NCBI GenBank assembly: GCA_910584595.1
Contig: CAJUBQ010000002.1
Location: forward strand, 18,591 to 82,590
Length of the DNA stretch: 64,000 bases
Reading direction: 5' to 3'
From: an uncultured Eubacterium sp.
Lineage (GTDB): Bacteria > Bacillota > Clostridia > Lachnospirales > Lachnospiraceae
Every line of letters starts with the position of its first letter. The stretch's first letter is position 1. A program made the position numbers and the translations under genes. The notes below the pieces were generated by a model. It had not been told where the DNA came from, did not search any database, and saw nothing but the letters and a program-made list of their open reading frames with translations. Shown in pieces: positions 47,988-55,497 of this stretch.

Positions 47988-48016
47988 TGTACGACCGGAT
48001 GAAAGAGTTGTCAACA
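47988..48016 (-). promoter_or_regulatory. Second strong - strand promoter upstream of the RNA
   Basis: TTGACA (48016-48011), 17-bp spacer, TACACT (47993-47988) on the - strand, about 95 nt upstream of the RNA's own promoter. Confidence 0.6.
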
Positions 48017-48041
48017 GTCTGGTACAATTTTATATACTTTT

Positions 48042-48134
48042 ATTCTTTAGCGCGGCCCGGCTGTTTGCGGATGAGGAGGGCTTCCGCTCCGCCAAATTTT
48101 TCTGTTTCATTGTTAACAGGCTGGTTATCCATTT
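48042..48134 (-). CDS. 30-residue peptide gene, GC-rich
   Basis: ATG with a perfect GGAGG 8 nt upstream and a TATACT -10 (48170-48165) further up. It encodes MDNQPVNNETEKFGGAEALL and ten more residues ending GRAKE. Codon use (GGC, GCC, CTC, CGC, CCG) is richer in GC than all neighbours, so it is probably foreign. It may be the intact small gene of a mobile element or the start of a truncated protein. It lies just upstream of the two - strand promoters and the RNA. Confidence 0.45.
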
Positions 48135-48240
48135 GATTTTCCTCCAAAATATTTATGGGGATAGTATATATTATTTGGAAGAAAATACAAGTGGATTTTA
48201 GCAATAATTTATTACCGTCTATATATCAATAAATATTTTC

Positions 48241-48286
48241 TATTCTTCTGTTTTCTGTACTGATTTTATTTTTGACAGACACGATA
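48241..48286 (+). repeat. 46-bp direct repeat, copy B (fused to restriction-modification gene)
   Basis: Perfect copy of MBOAT bases 44960-45005. It ends exactly where sequence matching the restriction-modification protein begins, and is in the same reading frame. Confidence 0.9.
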
Positions 48287-50680
48287 GAGGTAGATTTTCT
48301 TTTACAAGACAAAAAAGGAATTGCCAGAATCGTTGTTGAAGCGAAAGATCCTAAAATAAATATTTTAGATGCATGGGGACAGGCTGCAAGTTATGCATTA
48401 AGTTATAACCGTGATAAAGATACCGATAAGCGTGTAAAATGGCTGCTGATTTCAAACGGTCATTTTACAGGCTTGTTTCCGCATGATTCGGAAATACCGA
48501 TTGTTACATTGCAATTATCAGATTTTGCAAGCGGTATGCCGCCATATGTAACATTCAGAACATATATTAAGTATGGTGCGATTACGCCTGCACCGATAAC
48601 AGATTTAAAGTTTGAATCTCTGCCCCCTCAGAAACTTAATCAGCTTTTTTCAGAATCGCATAATTTAGTTTGGAAGAAAGAAAAATTAGCGCCGGCAGAT
48701 GCTTTTTTTGAATTTTGTAAATTTATTTTTATAAAGATACAAGAGGACAAAAAAAGGGAAAAATTGGATGCAGATACTCCGACATATGCTATTCCATTAA
48801 CTGAAAAGTGGTTGGAGGCTCAGGAGAAATCCAGCAATCATCCGGTAAGAGACATTCTGTTCCACAATTTACATACGCAGTTAGAAGATGCTATTAAAAA
48901 GGACAAAAAGAAACGAATCTTTGAAAAAGATGAAAACTTAAAATTATCTGCTGCAACCTGCAAAGATTTAATTAAGTCTTTTCAAACAGTTAATTTGAGT
49001 TCTATAGATGAAGATTTAAATGGGCGCATGTTTGAAGTCTTTTTGGCAGCTTCTATTCGCGGCAAAGATTTGGGGCAGTTTTTCACTCCTCGTTCTGTTG
49101 TTGATTTTATGACGCGGATTGTATTGCGCAATGTTGATATTACGAAACCACCCAAAGTGTTAGACGGTTGTTGCGGCACAGCAGGATTTCTAATAGAGAC
49201 AATGGCTTATCTAACAGGCCGCTTGCGTGATGATACTCGCTTAACCGATACGCAGCGCAAAGCTTTAAAAGCCCAGATTTGCAATGAATGCCTATATGGA
49301 GTAGAAGCAAACGAAAGGGTCAGTCGTATCGCTCGTATTAATATGTATTTACACGGAGATGGCGGTTCTCATATTTTTCATGGAGATGGTCTTGATGTAG
49401 ATTCGCAAGAGCTGCCTGATATGACAAGTGAGCAGCGAGATAGCGTACAAGAATATCGAGAAAAAATATCAAAAGAAACTTTTGATATTATTCTGACTAA
49501 CCCGCCATTTAGTATGAAATATGATTCAAAAAAACCGGATGAAAAGAGAATTATTGAACAACATGAGTTAACGAAAGGCGCATCTACAGTTAAATCGAGC
49601 ATTCTGTTTTTAGACAGATATTATGAGTTGCTTAGACCTTCTGGAGAAATGTTGATTGTTCTTGACGATACCGTCATTAATGGCAAGAGTTTTGAAAAAG
49701 TTCGTAAATGGATTCTTGATAAATTTATTGTATTAGGAATTCATTCATTGCCTTTTAACGCTTTTTTTAAAGCAAATGCAAATATTAAAACATCCATTCT
49801 TCATTTGAGGAAGAAAGAGGTCGAAGAAGAAAAGCAAGGCTATATATTCATGTCTGTTTCAAATAATATCGGACATGACAATGCACTAAAGGATACTCCT
49901 TTCCGTAATAATCTGACAGAAATACTAACTGCCTATCTGGAATGGCAGCGCACAGGCATAATATCTGAAAAAATCAGAGAGAACCCAAATACATCTGAAA
50001 ATTTGGAAGGGCCGTTCCAATATTGGCTGATTTCTCCGGAAAAGTTGACAACGGAACGGTTTGACGCATTTTTTTATTGTCCGGATTTGCTTAACACTTA
50101 CAAGAATATTCAGTATGCAGCGAAAGAAAAGAAAATCGAATTACTGGATGCAGGTAAATTAAAACTCCGTAAGAAATTAACAGGCAAAGAAAAAGATGGG
50201 ATGCGTAAAGAGGAGAATTTATACAAATACATAGAAATCAGCGATGTTACAAAATATGGCCTGATTACCAATTACATGGAAGACATGTTTGGTAATTTGC
50301 CGACAAGAGGAGAGTATCAGGTTCACACAGGAGATGTTTTAGTGGCGCTTAATAATAGTTCAAGAGGAACGGTAGTTCTTGTCCCAAAAGAATTTGACAA
50401 CGCCATTTGCACATCCGGATTCCTGGTTATTGTTCCTCAAGATGAGACAGAGGGATTACTGCTTTGGTATGCTTTGAGAAGTGAGATATGTAAAAAACAA
50501 ATTTATTATCTTGCACAAACAGCAAGTCAGCCGGAATTAAAGCTGGATGCATGGGAAAGATATTTTCAAATTCCACTGCCAATAGGAAAGGCAAAAGAGG
50601 AGGCGATAAGAAAAGCGCGTGAGTTTTATAATTATTTAGAAAAATTATCTGATATTGATGAATATCGCTTTAATTTCTAA
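48272..50680 (+). CDS. Type IIG-like restriction-modification protein (R-M-S fusion), 5'-truncated
   Basis: 802 residues from a TTG lying inside the 46-bp MBOAT repeat; there is no ribosome site and the frame is closed at 48230. The protein starts in the middle of a nuclease domain: EVDFLLQDKKGIARIVVEAK keeps the D-(x)n-E-x-K residues. The methyltransferase follows: GQFFTPRSVVDFM, SAM motif VLDGCCGTAGF (about residue 300), catalytic ILTNPPF (about 410). Residues 590-800 form a type-I-S-like target-recognition domain. Intact enzymes cut and N6-methylate adenine. The missing first 30 or so residues and absent start signals suggest an inactive or poorly expressed gene, though the catalytic motifs remain. 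Confidence 0.85.
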   Translation: MTDTIEVDFLLQDKKGIARIVVEAKDPKINILDAWGQAASYALSYNRDKDTDKRVKWLLISNGHFTGLFPHDSEIPIVTLQLSDFASGMPPYVTFRTYIKYGAITPAPITDLKFESLPPQKLNQLFSESHNLVWKKEKLAPADAFFEFCKFIFIKIQEDKKREKLDADTPTYAIPLTEKWLEAQEKSSNHPVRDILFHNLHTQLEDAIKKDKKKRIFEKDENLKLSAATCKDLIKSFQTVNLSSIDEDLNGRMFEVFLAASIRGKDLGQFFTPRSVVDFMTRIVLRNVDITKPPKVLDGCCGTAGFLIETMAYLTGRLRDDTRLTDTQRKALKAQICNECLYGVEANERVSRIARINMYLHGDGGSHIFHGDGLDVDSQELPDMTSEQRDSVQEYREKISKETFDIILTNPPFSMKYDSKKPDEKRIIEQHELTKGASTVKSSILFLDRYYELLRPSGEMLIVLDDTVINGKSFEKVRKWILDKFIVLGIHSLPFNAFFKANANIKTSILHLRKKEVEEEKQGYIFMSVSNNIGHDNALKDTPFRNNLTEILTAYLEWQRTGIISEKIRENPNTSENLEGPFQYWLISPEKLTTERFDAFFYCPDLLNTYKNIQYAAKEKKIELLDAGKLKLRKKLTGKEKDGMRKEENLYKYIEISDVTKYGLITNYMEDMFGNLPTRGEYQVHTGDVLVALNNSSRGTVVLVPKEFDNAICTSGFLVIVPQDETEGLLLWYALRSEICKKQIYYLAQTASQPELKLDAWERYFQIPLPIGKAKEEAIRKAREFYNYLEKLSDIDEYRFNF

Positions 50681-50734
50681 TAAAACTAAATGTATTTATG
50701 GTCTTATATATGCTTATAGAAATTAAGATTGAGA

Positions 50735-50858
50735 GTATGATACTAAAAACGGATGGTATCAAGTAAAGAAAATGGGTTCGCATTATCAATACAAACACCT
50801 GACTAAGCCTGAAAAAGTTACAATCCCGCAACAGGGAGGGGATTTGAAAAATTGGTAG
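50735..50858 (+). pseudogene. hicA: HicA toxin remnant
   Basis: A frame without a start reads NGWYQVKKMGSHYQYKHLTK then PEKVTIPQ, the HicA core (GWxxxRxxGSHHxYKH) including the catalytic His region, and stops after GGDLKNW. About 40 of 60 residues remain; no hicB follows. Confidence 0.75.
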
Positions 50859-51000
50859 ATGCTCATCGGATGAATGCAAATTTTCATAATACTTTTGTGA
50901 ATGATAAAAGATAAGATTTTATTATCATCAGACATAACGTCCTGTAATATTGAATTAAGAGAACTGCAACGAGATAGTGTAAAGCATAGCAGAGCGTGTT

Positions 51001-51432
51001 TTAAATTCTTTCAATTCGTATTTTGCACAAAAATACTTCTCCATCGTCGAGAGGAATACTTTTTGTGACTTCAGCTTCAAAGTTTACAGGGCTTTCTGCC
51101 AGAACAGGGACGTCCGGAACGGCTCCTTTGCAGATTTCAGCGTTAAAATTCATTTTATCTGCGTCATATCCCGATTTGTTTCCAAGGTAGTCCGCCATCG
51201 GCAGCAACTTTTCTGTAACAAGGTTTGCAGAAAAGACGTTACCTGCTTTGATTCTGTCTTTCGTAAGCTTCTCACCACCGATGCACATCATCGCTCCGAG
51301 TTCCCCATCCCAGCAGTAGCTAAACCAGCAAAACAGCCCAAAGTCCGGGGTTTTGTCTTCTTTGTAGGTGCCATATAAAAACAGCGTTTGCGGACAAAAA
51401 TCGTTTGTTGCATGTCTTGATATTTTGGTCAT
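51001..51432 (-). CDS. Flavin reductase family protein, C-terminally shortened
   Basis: 143 residues from ATG 51432, chosen for the AAGGAGG 9 nt upstream. Split-barrel flavin reductase features: CPQTLFLYGTYKEDKTPDFG, CIGGEKLTKDRIKAGNVFSA, and NFEAEVTKSIPLDDGEVFLC. Relatives run on for about 40-50 more residues; here the frame ends in KIRIERI, so the 3' end is probably deleted or frameshifted. An FMN-dependent reductase of unknown partner. Confidence 0.7.
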   Translation of the reverse strand: MTKISRHATNDFCPQTLFLYGTYKEDKTPDFGLFCWFSYCWDGELGAMMCIGGEKLTKDRIKAGNVFSANLVTEKLLPMADYLGNKSGYDADKMNFNAEICKGAVPDVPVLAESPVNFEAEVTKSIPLDDGEVFLCKIRIERI

Positions 51433-51630
51433 TTTTAGTTCCTCCTTATAGGATCTACTATAAGTCTGATGGATACGCATGTCAATAAAAATAAAAAACA
51501 GTTCAAAAAGTTATCTGAGCTGTTGCTTAAGCAAAACAGAGAGAATGAAATTTAATGCGAATTTTATTGTAATATAGAAGACTTTTTTATATAATAAATA
51601 TATGTTTCACTTACACGGATATTTGATGTA

Positions 51631-51669
51631 AACGAAAAGCTGGTGGCAGCGACGCGGCTTTTCGTTTGA
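51631..51669 (+). promoter_or_regulatory. Long hairpin in the leader of the hydrolase gene
   Basis: Stem AAACGAAAAGC / GCTTTTCGTTT with a 16-nt loop, ending 2-3 nt before the GAGGGGGG ribosome site. No T-run follows, so a translation-level or attenuation role is more likely than plain termination. Confidence 0.45.
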
Positions 51670-51683
51670 CGAGGGGGGTTATA

Positions 51684-52307
51684 ATGAATAAAATTTTAAT
51701 TCATGGTTCAGGACATAAAGCAGCAAGTTGGAATGAAACAATTACATATATGAAACACAGTGAAGACATCTTGTGCCCCAATTTATCTTCTATGTTGAAT
51801 GGAAAAGAAGCAACTTATCCTAATTTATATGCTTCATTTATAAAGTATTGTAATAAGTTCAATGGACAAATTCATTTGTGCGGTATTTCACTGGGCGGTA
51901 TACTGGCATTAAATTATGCTTTAGACTTTCCGGATAAAGTAAAGTCATTAGTTTTGATCGGTACGCCGCATAAAGCGCCAAAAGTAATGTTTCGTATTCA
52001 AAACGCAATTTTTAGATTGATACCGAAGTCCATGTTTGAGAATATGGCGTTTCAGAAAAAAGATACTTTTATTTTAGGAAATTCCATGAAAAATTTGGAT
52101 TTCAGTGACAGAGTGCAAAATATTAAATGCCCGGCGCTTATAATTTGCGGAAAAAAAGATCGTGCAAACATGAAGTCCGCATATTTTCTAAAGAAAAATA
52201 TTGAAAATGCAAAAGGAATTATGCTTGAAAATACAGGTCATGTTGTAAATGAAGAAAATCCAAAAATGTTAGCAAAAATATTAGATAAATTTTATCATAA
52301 ATTTTAA
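51684..52307 (+). CDS. Alpha/beta hydrolase
   Basis: 207 residues from ATG 51684 with GAGGGGGG upstream; the TTG at 51666 overlaps that site and is rejected. Fold markers: ILIHGSGHKAASWNE (oxyanion region), nucleophile elbow LCGISLGGILAL (GxSxG), acid CGKKDRAN, and His in ENTGHVVNEENP. Likely a serine hydrolase/esterase of unknown substrate. Stands alone. Confidence 0.85.
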   Translation: MNKILIHGSGHKAASWNETITYMKHSEDILCPNLSSMLNGKEATYPNLYASFIKYCNKFNGQIHLCGISLGGILALNYALDFPDKVKSLVLIGTPHKAPKVMFRIQNAIFRLIPKSMFENMAFQKKDTFILGNSMKNLDFSDRVQNIKCPALIICGKKDRANMKSAYFLKKNIENAKGIMLENTGHVVNEENPKMLAKILDKFYHKF

Positions 52308-52433
52308 GTATATTTATGAACTTTTTATATTTTCAAAGAAGTTAGAGATGTAAGTCAATATGCATACGTGATTGCATGTGTTAAATTATAATTTTGATAG
52401 TATATGATAAGGTTAAGGAGAAAGATAGAAGAC

Positions 52434-52829
52434 ATGAATCATTATGACGAGATATTAGATGGTATCTTTGGTTTTGCGCAAATGATAAACGAAGAAGGCC
52501 CATCAGCTGTTAATGTTGAAGATATTGAAATGAGCAAAGAATATGTATGTTTAGTGAAGAGTGGGTTTTCTCACTTATTAAACGGCACACAGATAAAAAA
52601 TATAGTATGGAGCAGTGAGATCATATATTATATTATCAATCATTCAAATATAACGCAGCATGAAATACAGGAAATACTGTTGATGGAAGAAGTGATTATG
52701 CTATTTCAAAATGGGCCTGTTGAACAATTATCGGAAATACTTCATCGTTATGGCTCATATAACTTAATTATGAAATATAGTGATTGGTTAGAACGCTTTA
52801 TAAAATCAAAAAATATGGATCAATTATAA
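52434..52829 (+). CDS. Hypothetical helical protein
   Basis: 131 residues from ATG 52434 (AAGGAG 12 nt upstream); ATG 52404 would add ten basic residues but lacks a site. Mostly alpha-helical and acidic (NHYDEILDGIFGFAQMINEE...), no membrane segment, no recognised domain. Followed at once by a strong terminator, so it is a complete transcription unit. Confidence 0.6.
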   Translation: MNHYDEILDGIFGFAQMINEEGPSAVNVEDIEMSKEYVCLVKSGFSHLLNGTQIKNIVWSSEIIYYIINHSNITQHEIQEILLMEEVIMLFQNGPVEQLSEILHRYGSYNLIMKYSDWLERFIKSKNMDQL

Positions 52830-52844
52830 ATACCAAAATATAGC

Positions 52845-52889
52845 AGATAAAGCCGGAAGGATCGTTCCATGGTTCTTCCGGCTTTATCT
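52845..52889 (+). terminator. Rho-independent terminator
   Basis: Fifteen-bp stem AGATAAAGCCGGAAG / CTTCCGGCTTTATCT, loop GATCGTTCCATGGTT, weak T-run after. Confidence 0.8.
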
Positions 52890-52902
52890 GTGTTTCGAAT
52901 TT

Positions 52903-52959
52903 AGGAACTGTAAAGAAATAACTTGTAAACAGTCCGCAGGATTTTTCTTTACAGTTCCT
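52903..52959. repeat. 16-bp perfect inverted repeat
   Basis: AGGAACTGTAAAGAAA and its complement TTTCTTTACAGTTCCT, 25 nt apart. It may be a bidirectional terminator or the ends of a tiny MITE-like element; no gene is inside. Confidence 0.55.
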
Positions 52960-53101
52960 TATTATTTTCTTGTATCGCTGTATATGCGTTTAAAGATTAA
53001 AATATTTTGATGATGATGCAACAAAAGCATGTTGTTTGTTATCTAATGTATGTAATTACATCAGATACAAAAAATGCCGGCAAGGACAAGAGGGGATATC
53101 T

Positions 53102-53635
53102 ATGATGGAAAAACTGGTTAAGCGTGCGATGCAAAAAGACGCGGAAAGCTTTATCAGATTGATGGAGGAAAATAAACAGTCAATGCTTAAAGTTGCCTAT
53201 GGATTTTTTTCAAATGAAGAGGATGTGGCGGATGTTATGCAGCAGACGGCGCTTAATGCCTATGAGCATATCGGGGAATTGAAAAAAACGACTTATTTTA
53301 AGACCTGGCTGATACGCATACTGATTAATAACTGTAATCAGTTGTACAACAGCAGGAAATATATGGTCACAGGGGCAAACACAGCAGAAGAAAAATATTT
53401 TGATTTTTATCCGGAAGATAATGCTTTTTTTGAACTGCTTTCGTTGCTGCACAAGGATGACAGAGTCATTTTTCAGCTATATTATGGGGAAGGGTATACG
53501 ACTAAAGAAATCAGCAAGATACTTGAAATGAAGGAAAGTACAATTCGCAGTCGTATCCACCGTGGGAAAGAGCAATTACGCAAACAGATGCAAAGAGAGG
53601 AGGTAACTTTTTATGGAAAAGAAACAAATGGATGA
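53102..53635 (+). CDS. ECF-type RNA polymerase sigma factor
   Basis: 177 residues from ATG 53102 with GAGGGG 7 nt upstream. Region 2: LKVAYGFFSNEEDVADVMQQTALNAYEH..FKTWLIRILINN. Region 4: HKDDRVIFQLYYGEGYTTKE, then ISKILEMKESTIRSRIHRGK, a helix-turn-helix. It directs transcription of its own regulon, typically including its operon. It overlaps the DUF4179 gene by 23 nt, the usual sigma/anti-sigma layout. Confidence 0.9.
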   Translation: MMEKLVKRAMQKDAESFIRLMEENKQSMLKVAYGFFSNEEDVADVMQQTALNAYEHIGELKKTTYFKTWLIRILINNCNQLYNSRKYMVTGANTAEEKYFDFYPEDNAFFELLSLLHKDDRVIFQLYYGEGYTTKEISKILEMKESTIRSRIHRGKEQLRKQMQREEVTFYGKETNG

Positions 53636-55013
53636 TCTGTTGGAACGGAAGATAAAAGATCGTTTGGCGCAGAATGCGCCGGAACCCGACATTGTAGATA
53701 AAAAAATGGAAGAGGCTTATCATGAAATCAGGAAACAGCAAAGGACAAGGAAACGAAAGCTGTCTGTCGCTGTTAAATTCAGTTCAGTTGCAGCGATTTT
53801 GGCGCTTGTTATGATTTACTGCCTGAAAAATCCCGCGATAGCGGCTCAGATTCCGTTAATTGGCAATATTTTTCGTGGGCTGGAGGGTCAGGTGTCTTTT
53901 CCGGGAGAATACAGCAAAAAATCTATCAAGCTGAATACGGTAGCAGATCTTCAAGATAACAGATCAAAACAAGAACAGCCAGGCGGTAACATGCAGACAG
54001 ATCAGGAAAATGATAAGATCAGCAGCGCACAGGCAGATCAGGGTGAGAATCCGAATGGCAGCGCACAGACAGATCAGGGTGAGAATCCGAATGGCAGCGC
54101 ACAGGCAGAACATGCTGAGGATAGAGTTGGTGATGTACAGACGGATCAGGTTAAGGATAAAGTTGGTAACATGCAGACAGATCAGGCTGAAAATCAGGAA
54201 CGAGACGCGAAAAACTATCAGAAAACAATGAACGGTGTTACAGTCACACTATCAGAAGTGGCTTATGACAATCATGCAATTTATGTTGCTGTATTGGTGC
54301 AGAATGAGAAAGATTTTGTGAAGGATACGCTGATTCCGGATGGATTATGTTATGACGCGCAAGTGAAGCTGTATCGTGCAGACGGGAGTACGGAAGAGTT
54401 TCATTATGAAAGTGAAGGCAGGTTTGTACGTACGATAGAAGGGGAATTTGTGGATACACATACGTTTAAAGGAATTTTTCAGTTTAGTGAGTCCGGCTTT
54501 GACCTTTTAGAGTATACTGCCTGTGAACTGACTTTTTTGGAATTTGGGCAGCAATTGAAGACCGGCGAGACAGAAACGATTATTGTGCCGGATTATGGGG
54601 AAGTTTCTCAGATGATACCTGACAGTGTATCTTATCAGGGACCTTGGAAATTTTATCTGGATTTTGATGGTTTGGAGGTCAGCGAACAGGAAGTGGCTGT
54701 ACATGATGTCAATGACAAGGGATTTGGTATCGAAAAAGTTGTAAAGACAGCGTTTGAAATATATGCTGTCCCGATATTGCCGGAAGGAGAAAAAGATTAT
54801 GATTATATTGCTACGATCTGGGATGCAGATGGAAAGCCGTTAGAAAACCGCAATTGGGGCGATTATTTAAGTATGAGCCATTATGGCAAAGATGTTTCAA
54901 AAGTAACAGTTTATCTTTTAAAAACGAAAGATTTTTTTGAAAGCAAAGGAAACAATGCTTATTTGCAGCCGGAGAAGGCTATTTACAGGACAACGGTCAG
55001 TATGGAAGAATGA
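53613..55013 (+). CDS. DUF4179 membrane protein, probable anti-sigma factor, with Gln-rich repeats
   Basis: 466 residues, ATG with AGAGGAGG 8 nt upstream. N-terminal cytoplasmic part (about 1-48), one membrane segment (VAAILALVMIYCL), then DUF4179 start PLIGNIFRGLEG. Residues about 125-200 are 12-residue repeats (AQTDQGENPNGS and variants). The C-terminal 260 residues form an external beta-rich domain starting NGVTVTLSEVAYDNHAIYVA. Known of the family: paired with ECF sigma factors, presumed to hold them inactive until an envelope signal. The repeat linker may vary in length. Confidence 0.85.
   Translation: MEKKQMDDLLERKIKDRLAQNAPEPDIVDKKMEEAYHEIRKQQRTRKRKLSVAVKFSSVAAILALVMIYCLKNPAIAAQIPLIGNIFRGLEGQVSFPGEYSKKSIKLNTVADLQDNRSKQEQPGGNMQTDQENDKISSAQADQGENPNGSAQTDQGENPNGSAQAEHAEDRVGDVQTDQVKDKVGNMQTDQAENQERDAKNYQKTMNGVTVTLSEVAYDNHAIYVAVLVQNEKDFVKDTLIPDGLCYDAQVKLYRADGSTEEFHYESEGRFVRTIEGEFVDTHTFKGIFQFSESGFDLLEYTACELTFLEFGQQLKTGETETIIVPDYGEVSQMIPDSVSYQGPWKFYLDFDGLEVSEQEVAVHDVNDKGFGIEKVVKTAFEIYAVPILPEGEKDYDYIATIWDADGKPLENRNWGDYLSMSHYGKDVSKVTVYLLKTKDFFESKGNNAYLQPEKAIYRTTVSMEE
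53992..54207 (+). repeat. 36-bp tandem repeat in DUF4179 gene
   Basis: About six units of 36 bp encode (A/M/V)QTDQxENxxG(S/N/D)-like dodecapeptides; the two in the middle are nearly identical at DNA level. Confidence 0.75.
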
Positions 55014-55033
55014 TAAAGATCAAAAATTGATTT

Positions 55034-55079
55034 ATATGATAAAGATGCGGAGTGTAATACACCGCATCTTTATCATATG
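55034..55079 (+). terminator. Rho-independent terminator of the sigma/DUF4179 unit
   Basis: Stem ATATGATAAAGATGCGG / CCGCATCTTTATCATAT with a 12-nt loop. Confidence 0.75.
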
Positions 55080-55497
55080 ATTTAAAGAGTAAAACTTTTA
55101 AGAAATGAAAAAGATTTGGTTTTACTTTATGAAAAATGATTGTAATTAAAAATGCAAAGTGATATACTAAAGTAAGTATTTTTGCGGGAAATGATATAAA
55201 TGTTTTTGAATGTTATATAAACTATTTTACCAATATATTTTCAATGAAAAAACAATGTGAAAACACGGAGAAAATGGTAATGCGTGAATCAGGTGAGAGG
55301 TAAGACGATGGTTATTGTTGAAACTTTATGTTATTATAAGGAACAAAATGCTTCCGGTAAAATTTTGCACGATAAATTTTATAATGAATATTAAGAGAAA
55401 CTAAAATTTTCTGATGGTATAGCAAATACCTGCCTGCGCTTTGGTAGAGAAAAGGCAGTTCGGAGACAAAAAAAGCACGAATATAAAGGTAGAAAAT
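55080..55497 (+). other. Leader region of the TIR/GGDEF-like gene, with remnant of a DUF4062/TPR-type gene
   Basis: 418 nt without an intact gene. It holds a promoter at 55140. Bases about 55422-55482 match 58016-58075 (the segment coding PALLVERMAVRGLKKQE) with small indels. The remnant shows that a paralogue of the DUF4062/TPR gene once stood here. Confidence 0.55.
55140..55168 (+). promoter_or_regulatory. Promoter upstream of the TIR/GGDEF-like gene
   Basis: TTGTAA, 17-bp spacer, TATACT. Spacing and spacer bases (AAAG-GxTATACT) are conserved in the copy at 57091. The leader to the start codon is about 320 nt. Confidence 0.6.

Noticed and set aside
44960..48286. The 46-bp direct repeats as att sites of an integrated element carrying the recombinase fragment
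   Set aside because: The MBOAT gene reads through its copy with its normal C-terminus and SGNH partner after it, so nothing was inserted there.
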